A stretch of 64,000 nt of DNA from Massilia phyllostachyos. Lineage in GTDB: Bacteria; Pseudomonadota; Gammaproteobacteria; Burkholderiales; Burkholderiaceae_D. Each line of letters opens with the position of its first letter. Position 1 is the stretch's first letter. Of this stretch, positions 53,792 to 61,154 are shown piece by piece. The position numbers and the translations under genes are program-made. The notes beneath the pieces are model-generated. The model was not told where the DNA came from, searched no databases, and saw only the letters and a list, made by a program, of their open reading frames with translations. The DNA is taken from positions 62,001 to 126,000 of the forward strand of contig NZ_JAJNOC010000007.1 of assembly GCF_021044825.1 (NCBI RefSeq). Reading direction: 5' to 3'.

Positions 53792-56632
53792 ATGCGTCGT
53801 GAACTGCTCGACCAGGCCATGGCGGCCCTCGCCCAATTCGCCAGCGCCACCCGCCTGTATGCCCTGAACCTGGAAGACGACAGCCCGGCGCTCGGCTCGG
53901 GCGGGTTGCTGGTGGAAGCTTTCGCGGCGCGCGACGAGGTGCAGGGCGTCGGCATGCGCGACGTGATCGCGCTCTCGACCCGCGCCGACATCGACATCGC
54001 CGCGCTGCTCGGCCGGCCGGCGGGGCTGGAAATCAGCCTGGCCGACGGCGCCCGCAGCACCTTCGCCGGCGAGATCAGCGAGGCGGCGCTGCTGGGCAGC
54101 GAAGGCGGCTTCGCGCGCTACCGGCTGCGCATCAGCCACTGGATCTGGCGCCTGGCCCACGTGCGCAACAGCCGCGTGTGGCAGGACAAGCAGGTCACCG
54201 ACATCGTCGACGAGGTGTTCGGCGCCCAGCTGCCTGCGGCGCGCTGGCGCTGGAGCGACGATGCGGTCTCGTTCATGGCCGGCGCCGTGCCGCGCAGTTA
54301 CTGCTGCCAGTACCGCGAATCCGACCTGGCCTTCGTCCTGCGCCTGCTGGCCGAAGAGGGCCTGGCCTGGCGCTTCGAGCAGGGCGAGGGCGGCCCGGAG
54401 ATGGTGCTGTTCGCCGACACCACCAGCGGCGCCGCCATCCCGGACGACCCGTCCAGCCGCGGGACCGGCGTGCGCTTCCACGGCGCCCATGCGCGCGAAC
54501 TGAGCGACACCGTGCAGGCGCTGGCCACCGTGCGCCGCATCGGGCCTTCGGCGACCACCCTGCTCAGCTACGACTACAAGGCCAAGAAGGCGGTGGCCGG
54601 CAGCGTGCCCTCGCGCCTGGCGCCATCATCGCGGTTGCCGCCGCTCGAATCCTATGACGCGCCGGGCCAGTACCACTATGCCGACCGCGCCCAGGCCGAA
54701 CGCCATGCGACCATCCAGATGGAGTCGCGCGAGGCGCGCGCCGGGCTGTGGCGCGGCCGCTCGACCCTGCGCACCTTGCGCGCCGGCACCCGCCTCGATA
54801 TCCTCGGCGCGCCCCTGCAGCGCCTGGGCGAGGCAGCGGCGTACACCGTGCTGCGGGTCGACAGCGTGGGCGTGAACAACCTGCCGGCCAGGGCCACTGA
54901 AGCGCTGGCGGAGCTGTTCGGGCCGATCCCGGAACTGCTTCAGGAGGCGCTGGAGCTCGATGCGCTGCCGGACTTCGCGCTCGCCATCGCCCAGGCGCAG
55001 CAGAGTGGCTATGCCAACTGCTTCGAGGCGCTGCCGCACGACCTGCCGTGGCGCCCGCAGCTGGAAGGGAACGACGGCCGTGCGCATCCGCGTCCGACCG
55101 CGATGGGGGCGCAGAGCGCGATCGTGGTCGGGCCCGACGGCGCCGACACGCCGACAGGCAGCGACGAGATCCACTGCGACCGTCTGGGACGGGTGCGCAT
55201 CCGCTTCCATTGGCAGGACAGCGGCGACGCGACCTGCTGGGTGCGGGTCGCGCAGCGCCTGGCCGGCGGCGGCATCGGCAGCCAGTTCCTGCCGCGCATC
55301 GGACAGGAAGTGATCGTCCAGTTCATCGAGAACGACATCGACCGGCCGCTCATCGTCGGCGCGGTGTACAACGGCCAGGGCGAGGGCGGCGCGGCCAGCC
55401 AGGAGGACGGCAGCGCGACGTATGGCGCGGCGCGCGACCATGCGGCCTCAAACCAGGGCAATCTCGCCGGCGGCAATGCGCCGGTGTGGCATGGGGCGTC
55501 GGGCGACAGCCCCGGCCACCGCAACGCCGCCGCCCAGTGGGGCGTGCGCAGCAAGGAATTCGGCGGCGCCGGCTACAACCAGCTGCTGTTCGACGATACC
55601 GACGCGCAGGGGCGGGTGCAGCTGCGCACCACGCTGGCCGCCACCGAGCTCAATCTCGGCCACCTGGTGCATGGCGCCGATAACTTCCGCGGCAGCCTGC
55701 GCGGCGTGGGCGCGGAGCTGCGTACCGATGCGTATGGGGCCGTGCGTGCGCATGCCGGTCTGCTGGTGAGCAGCTATCGCATCAATCATGGCGCGGGCGA
55801 GCGCGAGCCGGCGGGTGACAACGTGGCGGGGATCGCGCTGATGAAGCAGGCGGTCAAGCTGGGCGAGAGCTTCAGCGATGCGGCGGTGAAGCACGAGACC
55901 GTCGGGCTGGCGGCGCATCTCGGCGCTGCGAAAGACAAGAGCAGCGTGCTGGAAGAGAAGGCCGCGCCGCTGCAGGCGATGCTGAACGCGGTGTCGGGCA
56001 TGGTGGGAAGCGAAGGCGTGGATGCCGCCAGGTCGAGCGCGGCGAAGAAGGACACGGCGCCCGGGGAGTGCAAGCTGCCGCATACGACCGACCCGGTGAT
56101 CGCGATGTCGGCGAAGGCGGGATTGGGCGTGACGGCGGGGCAGGCGGTGCAGCTGTCCAACGGCGAGACCGTGGCCCTCATGAGTGGGCAGGATACGCAG
56201 TTCGTCACCGGCGGGCAGCTGCGGGTGCACGGGGGGCAGACGATCGGCATGCTGGCCGGGGCGGTGAAGCCGGGCGAGGGTGGCATCGGGTTGCAGGTGA
56301 TTGCGGCGAAGGACGCGATCGACGTGCAGGCGCAGGCCGATGTGCTGAAGGTGCAGGCCCGCGAAGAAGTGGATGTCGTCAGCGCGAATGCGTATGTGGA
56401 CTGGGCGGCGGCGAAGAGCATCTCGCTGTCCACCGCGGATGGGGCGAATATCACGATCGAAGGGGGAAACATCACGGTGCAATGCCCCGGTAACATCACG
56501 ATCCATGCAGCGAAGAAGTCGTTCATCGGTCCTGCAAGCATGTCCTATGCGCTCCCCTTGATGCCGCAGTCGATCTGCGTTGAATGCCTGCTCAAGGCGA
56601 GAGCAGCCGGTGCACCATTTGTCATCCGATGA
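53792..56632 (+). CDS. vgrG: VgrG spike protein 2 (TssI)
   Basis: The ATG at 53792, just after the preceding stop, gives 946 residues. It has the gp27-like base (QYRESDLAFVLRLLAEEGLAWRF), the OB region (GRVRIRFHWQDSGDATCWVRV, GQEVIVQFIENDIDRPLIVGAVYNGQ) and a DUF2345 stalk (LQVIAAKDAIDVQAQADVLKVQAREEVDVV). Unlike the first VgrG, it ends soon after the stalk (ICVECLLKARAAGAPFVIR) without a beta-sandwich extension. Effector loading is therefore probably done by the DUF4123 chaperone whose start codon overlaps the vgrG stop by 4 bp. The two VgrGs are clearly paralogous but differ throughout. Confidence 0.94.
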   Translation: MRRELLDQAMAALAQFASATRLYALNLEDDSPALGSGGLLVEAFAARDEVQGVGMRDVIALSTRADIDIAALLGRPAGLEISLADGARSTFAGEISEAALLGSEGGFARYRLRISHWIWRLAHVRNSRVWQDKQVTDIVDEVFGAQLPAARWRWSDDAVSFMAGAVPRSYCCQYRESDLAFVLRLLAEEGLAWRFEQGEGGPEMVLFADTTSGAAIPDDPSSRGTGVRFHGAHARELSDTVQALATVRRIGPSATTLLSYDYKAKKAVAGSVPSRLAPSSRLPPLESYDAPGQYHYADRAQAERHATIQMESREARAGLWRGRSTLRTLRAGTRLDILGAPLQRLGEAAAYTVLRVDSVGVNNLPARATEALAELFGPIPELLQEALELDALPDFALAIAQAQQSGYANCFEALPHDLPWRPQLEGNDGRAHPRPTAMGAQSAIVVGPDGADTPTGSDEIHCDRLGRVRIRFHWQDSGDATCWVRVAQRLAGGGIGSQFLPRIGQEVIVQFIENDIDRPLIVGAVYNGQGEGGAASQEDGSATYGAARDHAASNQGNLAGGNAPVWHGASGDSPGHRNAAAQWGVRSKEFGGAGYNQLLFDDTDAQGRVQLRTTLAATELNLGHLVHGADNFRGSLRGVGAELRTDAYGAVRAHAGLLVSSYRINHGAGEREPAGDNVAGIALMKQAVKLGESFSDAAVKHETVGLAAHLGAAKDKSSVLEEKAAPLQAMLNAVSGMVGSEGVDAARSSAAKKDTAPGECKLPHTTDPVIAMSAKAGLGVTAGQAVQLSNGETVALMSGQDTQFVTGGQLRVHGGQTIGMLAGAVKPGEGGIGLQVIAAKDAIDVQAQADVLKVQAREEVDVVSANAYVDWAAAKSISLSTADGANITIEGGNITVQCPGNITIHAAKKSFIGPASMSYALPLMPQSICVECLLKARAAGAPFVIR

Positions 56633-57477
56633 ACATACACAACTATCTCGATCTGCACGCGTTCTGTCGGTCCGCTGCGGACATCCATCCTGGCAACGGC
56701 CTGTTTTGTCTAGCCGATCACGCGGGCATGCCGGGTCTGTACCGCCATCTCGTTCAATCCGGAGTTGTCTGGACTAGTTTGTTCAACGAAAGCAGAGAGG
56801 AACGGGCACTGTCGGCAGCGCCTCTGTTGTTCCCTCTTGTCTCGTCGAATCTTCATTTCCTCAAATGGCTGGAGGAGCATGGCACCTATGCATCGTCCAT
56901 GTTGATGCTCAGCTCTCCCCTGGGACTGGACCAGTTGGGCGATCGTCTCGCAAGACGGATTCGCGCCCGTATTTCGGACGAAATCGATGTCTTGCTGCGT
57001 TTTTTCGATCCACGCGTATTCGAAGCCCTGATTGCGGTGCTCGACGAAGAACAGCGTTGTCGCTTTCTCGATCCGGCAGATTGCTGGTGGTATCTGGACC
57101 GACGCGGGCAACTGCGCACTCAACCCGCGCAGCATGTGTCCGAAGACATTTTCGTTCCCTTGGAACTGTCAGCCGCACAGGAATTTGCATTGCTGGACGC
57201 CAGTGAGATCGACCAGGTTGCGGCACAGCTGAGATCAATGCTGCCCGAAGCATACATCCGCATGGCGCCGGTACAACGGATTGCTTTCCTGGAGCGCCAT
57301 ATGGTTGCCGCTGAAGCAGCCGGAGTTGTCGCAACCCATGAAGTGGCCCTCTATTGCAGCCTGGCGCTACTGCATGGCGACGAGTTCGCGCACTTGTCGC
57401 CCTGGCGCGAAATTCTTGCGAAGGTCGGTCTGGAATCGATCAGCTTTGTCGATGCAGTGGCAGAACACGAAAGATAG
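56629..57477 (+). CDS. DUF4123 T6SS effector chaperone (Tap)
   Basis: The ATG at 56629 overlaps the vgrG2 stop (ATGA) and gives 282 residues. The first 130 residues match DUF4123 (FCLADHAGMPGLYRHLVQSGVVWTSLFN, APLLFPLV, HGTYASSMLMLSSPLGLDQLGDRLARRI, EIDVLLRFFDPRVFEAL). Such Tap/TEC chaperones load effectors onto the VgrG encoded directly upstream and are not secreted. The partner is probably the lipase effector two genes downstream. Base composition is AT-richer than in vgrG2. Confidence 0.87.
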   Translation: MNIHNYLDLHAFCRSAADIHPGNGLFCLADHAGMPGLYRHLVQSGVVWTSLFNESREERALSAAPLLFPLVSSNLHFLKWLEEHGTYASSMLMLSSPLGLDQLGDRLARRIRARISDEIDVLLRFFDPRVFEALIAVLDEEQRCRFLDPADCWWYLDRRGQLRTQPAQHVSEDIFVPLELSAAQEFALLDASEIDQVAAQLRSMLPEAYIRMAPVQRIAFLERHMVAAEAAGVVATHEVALYCSLALLHGDEFAHLSPWREILAKVGLESISFVDAVAEHER

Positions 57478-57494
57478 TTTTTCAGGAGTCTCAG

Positions 57495-58082
57495 TTGGCG
57501 ATTAAATCAAATTTGAATCAACTAATTGCACGGTGCACGGCCATGATGCTGTTGCTCGCGCTGTTTGCTTGCAGTAAGGCCGTGAGCTCGCAAGGTGGCC
57601 CCGGAGCATTACCGGTTTTCAACGAGCCGCGTCAGGTTTCCCTATCACTGGTGGGATACAACTACACCAATCGATATATTAACGAGTTCAGTGTCGGTGG
57701 TGAGGGAGGAGGAAATCTGTATGTCAGCTCTCCTGCAGGTGGTGGAGGCGGCACCGTCTGCTGCGCAAAATATTGGCCAGGTGTAAAGGGTTACAAGGTC
57801 AAAGTGCGCTGGCAGACCGGTGCCTGTTACTACAAGGTTCGCGCCAGCGATTCGCACGAGGTTCATCAGCGTTTGTTCCCCTTCTTCAAAGAAGCGGAAG
57901 TCGAAGTCGATGAACGAGCAACCGACCGGGCGCGCTACATGGAGGTCCATTTTTATCCTGATGGCTCGGTCCAGGTTGCTGCGACCGAGCATCCATCTCC
58001 GCCTCGTCTGGTGCTGGACAGGGAGCGGGAAGATAAAACCAGATATCCACGGTGTCCAAATGATGACAAGCCAGGACAATGA
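57495..58082 (+). CDS. DUF3304 lipoprotein, likely immunity protein of the lipase effector
   Basis: The start is taken as TTG at 57495, because AGGAG lies six bases upstream; an internal ATG at 57543 would cut the leader. The 195-residue protein has a lipoprotein leader with lipobox LFAC (Cys26) and then the DUF3304 signature YNYTNRYINEFSVGGEGGGN, SPAGGGGGTVCCAKYWPG. DUF3304 lipoproteins are habitually coded beside VgrG and Tle lipases and protect the periplasm from them. Its end overlaps the lipase gene by about 20 bp, which supports the pairing. Confidence 0.82.
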   Translation: MAIKSNLNQLIARCTAMMLLLALFACSKAVSSQGGPGALPVFNEPRQVSLSLVGYNYTNRYINEFSVGGEGGGNLYVSSPAGGGGGTVCCAKYWPGVKGYKVKVRWQTGACYYKVRASDSHEVHQRLFPFFKEAEVEVDERATDRARYMEVHFYPDGSVQVAATEHPSPPRLVLDREREDKTRYPRCPNDDKPGQ

Positions 58083-60129
58083 CCAGGTAGGAGACAGCAA
58101 GTCGCCTCCATTAAATCCGCAAGCAACAGCCCTGCGCAGCGGAGCAGATCAGGCAAATATGCTGGTGGCGGAAACCTGTCCGGTCGTGCGCATGCCATCA
58201 GCCGGTGCTGGGCTTGTGGCCGCAGCCAGACAGGCAGCTCAGGAGCCTCCGCCGGGAAGCTGCCGCCAACGGCCGTGGCTGAGTTTTTTCTTCGACGGCA
58301 CCGGCAACAATATGAATGCCGATGTTGGTACGGCAAAACATAGTAATGTCGCCAAGCTTTATCGGGTTCATGTGGAAGACGACCTCGTCAAGGGTATCTA
58401 CAGGATATATATTCCTGGAGTAGGAACTTATTTCAGTGCAGTCGGAGACGACGGTGGCGGCACGTTGGGATTGGGAAGCGGCCGTTTAGGCGACGCACGG
58501 CTCGATTGGGCGCTCGAACAATTCGACGAGCGTTTGAAAGCGCACTTGGAGCGAGCGAGAACTCCAGGCAACGAGATCATCGAGATCAATGTAGCTTTGT
58601 TCGGATTTAGCCGAGGTGCGGCACTTGCCCGTGCGTTCGCCAACCTCCTCCTCGCTGAGCGTGGTGTCGTTAGTAACAACGGTTGGCGCCTCAGGCAAGG
58701 AAATCATCGCTTGCGTGTTCGCTTCATGGGACTGTTCGATACTGTCGCGTCGGTAGGTCTGCCGATGAGCGTCAACAATGTTGGCAAGGTTGCCGCAATG
58801 CGCGGCCTCAAACATATTATTTCGGCACGCTTGTCAGACCCGGACTTCGCCGCAACACGGCCTGCATCGCTGGCATTTGCTGAGGGAGCGCTTCCGGGCG
58901 CTGATCCTGCTCCCGGAGTCTTTGACGGTCACCAGGACTGGGGCGGCAAGATGGCGATTCCGGAAATGGTGGAGCATGTTCGGCATTTTGTAGCCGCGCA
59001 CGAAATCCGTAACTCGTTTCCAGTAGATAGTGTCAGCATCCTGCGACAAGGCAAGGTGATAAAGCCGGAGCAATTTCACGAAACTGTTTTTCCAGGGGCG
59101 CATTCTGATGTCGGCGGTAGCTATCGGCCAGGCGAAGGCGGGCGCAGTAGCGACGGGCGGTCCAAGTTGGGGTTGGTCCCACTTCATAGCATGTACCAGT
59201 TCGCACTGGAACACGGCGTGCCCTTGGTCGGCAGCGGCGCATGGAGGGACGATCAACGAGACGACTTCGACATGAGCCCGCAAATTCTGGAAACCTACAA
59301 CTATTATCAAACAAAAGTGCAGGGTCTCAGCAATCTAGGGCCATTGATGAATGCACATATGGCTCTGTATTACGCATGGCGCTTCCGGGCAATTCGCCGG
59401 AAGCAAAATGGAAATCAGGATGAGGCTAACGAGATCGCACGCGTTCATGCAAACTTTTCTGGAGAACGGGCCGTTCTTGACAAGGAAATCGCCGGCTTGG
59501 AGGAAAACGAGCGCAAGTCAATGCGAGCTTTGAATGCTGCTCGTCAACGGAGGCAGAGGTATGCCCTGAATGATTACAGCAATCTGTCTCCCGATGAAAT
59601 ATCGAGGTACGACGCTGAGCTGCGTTTGGCGCTGGCCGAACACGGGGACCGTAGAGACGCTTTGCTGAAAGCAAAAGCCAGACGAGATGCTCTACCGGAC
59701 ATGAGCAACTTTGCTTCGATGGTAGATATGTACGATGCGCGGCTTATTGCGGATGTCCAATCGATTCGCTCCATGTACTCGGAGCACCGAGCGCCCGGCG
59801 GTGCGCCAAACACGTTCACGCGCCGAGAACTGCGTCCGCACTATAAAGTGCTTATCGAAGCATTTGAGAACGAGTTCATCCATAACAAGGGGTTGGACGA
59901 TGAAATTATCATCAACTTTTTCGACCATTATGTGCACGATTCATTGGCCGGCTTTGCAAAGGATGCGACATTGCCTTCCGACCCGAGGGTAATCTACCTG
60001 GGGGGCGACGAGAAGTATCGGTATGCCCATTTGCAACGTAGGAAACAGGTGGAGGACGTCCAGTATGCACATGCAAATGGGCGAACCAAACCTGCGGTCA
60101 CGGACGAAGCCATGGTTCTCGGCGTGTGA
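58060..60129 (+). CDS. Tle1-type DUF2235 phospholipase effector
   Basis: Two adjacent ATGs (58060, 58063) lie within the end of the DUF3304 gene; the frame gives 689 residues. The alpha/beta-hydrolase DUF2235 domain begins at about residue 70 with FFFDGTGNNMNAD. The nucleophile elbow is GFSRG with Ser184, the acid is Asp227 in MGLFDTVASVG, and the base is His348 in FPGAHSDVGGSY, the arrangement of Tle1 phospholipases. Residues about 470-570 are a charged helical insertion (AVLDKEIAGLEENERKSMRALNAARQRRQR). No signal peptide is seen, as expected for T6SS cargo. It would hydrolyse phospholipids of target membranes. The gene is AT-richer than the core. Confidence 0.88.
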   Translation: MMTSQDNDQVGDSKSPPLNPQATALRSGADQANMLVAETCPVVRMPSAGAGLVAAARQAAQEPPPGSCRQRPWLSFFFDGTGNNMNADVGTAKHSNVAKLYRVHVEDDLVKGIYRIYIPGVGTYFSAVGDDGGGTLGLGSGRLGDARLDWALEQFDERLKAHLERARTPGNEIIEINVALFGFSRGAALARAFANLLLAERGVVSNNGWRLRQGNHRLRVRFMGLFDTVASVGLPMSVNNVGKVAAMRGLKHIISARLSDPDFAATRPASLAFAEGALPGADPAPGVFDGHQDWGGKMAIPEMVEHVRHFVAAHEIRNSFPVDSVSILRQGKVIKPEQFHETVFPGAHSDVGGSYRPGEGGRSSDGRSKLGLVPLHSMYQFALEHGVPLVGSGAWRDDQRDDFDMSPQILETYNYYQTKVQGLSNLGPLMNAHMALYYAWRFRAIRRKQNGNQDEANEIARVHANFSGERAVLDKEIAGLEENERKSMRALNAARQRRQRYALNDYSNLSPDEISRYDAELRLALAEHGDRRDALLKAKARRDALPDMSNFASMVDMYDARLIADVQSIRSMYSEHRAPGGAPNTFTRRELRPHYKVLIEAFENEFIHNKGLDDEIIINFFDHYVHDSLAGFAKDATLPSDPRVIYLGGDEKYRYAHLQRRKQVEDVQYAHANGRTKPAVTDEAMVLGV

Positions 60130-60365
60130 CATGGACCCATATCACCGACTGGAGTAATGGCATCTGGATTCAGATTCCCGAGCCTTGATGCGGTTTTGCA
60201 GCTCTTTACGTTGCTGACAGAATGAGATGACATCCAGTGAGCATTAGCCGCGATAGCACTGCTCAAGACGGAAACTACTATACTCAGGCCACCCCGAAAA
60301 ACCTCGGCTGAAATGCCAACGGCTGAGTAGAATCCTGACATTGCACCCGGCCAGCGAGTGCCACC

Positions 60366-60488
60366 ATGTTGACACCCCAGCTCAGTCTGTTTGCCGAGTA
60401 GGAGCGTGAGGACCGGCGCGCAAAGCTGGGTGATCCGTTGGTGGGTCTGGCCGAGCAGTTGGATTTCGAGGCACCTGATAGGGTCTGA
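60366..60488 (+). pseudogene. IS5-like transposase remnant
   Basis: Translation from ATG 60366 reads MLTPQLSLFAE, then an in-frame TAG (60399-60401), then ERE..RAKLGDPLVGLAEQLDFEAP and a stop at 60486. The KLGDPLVxLxxxLDFE string is the typical N-terminus of IS5-family transposases. Only about 40 codons remain and one is a stop, so it is inactive. Short CTGACATT copies at 60335-60342 and 60485-60492 border it. The rest of the 424-bp stretch (60130-60365, 60489-60553) shows no gene. Confidence 0.5.
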
Positions 60489-60553
60489 CATTCGGACACG
60501 GTATCGATGCCCTGGCCCGTCTGCGAAGCGAAACCTGAGGCCGGTCGCGCTTC

Positions 60554-61021
60554 TCAGAAGGGCAGCGCCGTCTCGTACTTTACCTCCCGCAGCGCTACGC
60601 TGGTATTCAGCTGCGACACCCCAGGCAGTTTCAGCAGCACGTTGTGCAGCAGGTCGTGGTAAGCATCCATGTCCTTCACCATCACCTTGACGATGTAGTC
60701 CGACGTCCCCGTCACCTCATAGCACTCCATCACCTCCGAACACGCCTTCATCTGCGCCTCGAAGGTGTCGACCACGCCCGCTTCGTGCCGGGTCAGGGAC
60801 ACGTGCAGCACGCACACCAGCCCCAGCTCGAGCTTGCGGCGGTCGAGCAGGGCGGCGTAGCGGCGGATGAAGCCGTTCTCCTCGAGCTCCTTCTGGCGCC
60901 GCCAGCAGGGCGAGGCCGACATGCCGACACGTTCGGCCAGTTCGTTGACGGACAGGCGGCCGTCCTGCTGCAGTTCGCGCAGGATGCGTAATGACGCCGG
61001 ATCGAGGTTGGATTTGTCCAT
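60554..61021 (-). CDS. Lrp/AsnC-family transcriptional regulator
   Basis: The 155-residue protein has the N-terminal helix-turn-helix (LRILRELQQDGRLSVNELAERVGMSASPCWRR, residues about 10-45) and the C-terminal RAM effector-binding domain (VLHVSLTRHEAGVV, VMECYEVTGTSDYIVKVMVKDMDAYHDLLHN, LPGVSQLNTSVALREVKY). It belongs to the feast/famine regulators that sense amino acids. It is divergent from the indolepyruvate oxidoreductase across a 133-bp gap, so it probably responds to an aromatic or branched amino acid and controls that gene and itself. The 133-bp gap is AT-rich and holds no gene. Confidence 0.93.
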   Translation of the reverse strand: MDKSNLDPASLRILRELQQDGRLSVNELAERVGMSASPCWRRQKELEENGFIRRYAALLDRRKLELGLVCVLHVSLTRHEAGVVDTFEAQMKACSEVMECYEVTGTSDYIVKVMVKDMDAYHDLLHNVLLKLPGVSQLNTSVALREVKYETALPF

Positions 61022-61154
61022 TCAAGGCTCCAAAGCGAAATAATTTCCCTATTCTCAGCCAAAACCCGGCAAGTTAGAAACGTTATTTTCTGCACGAAGA
61101 CTATCATCTACCACCATACACAAGCCCCGCAGGGCTGAACAATGGAGACAATGG

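Noticed and set aside
25860..60129. Search for a PAAR spike-tip gene in the T6SS region
   Set aside because: No short protein with PAAR repeats was recognised next to either vgrG; it may be elsewhere in the genome.
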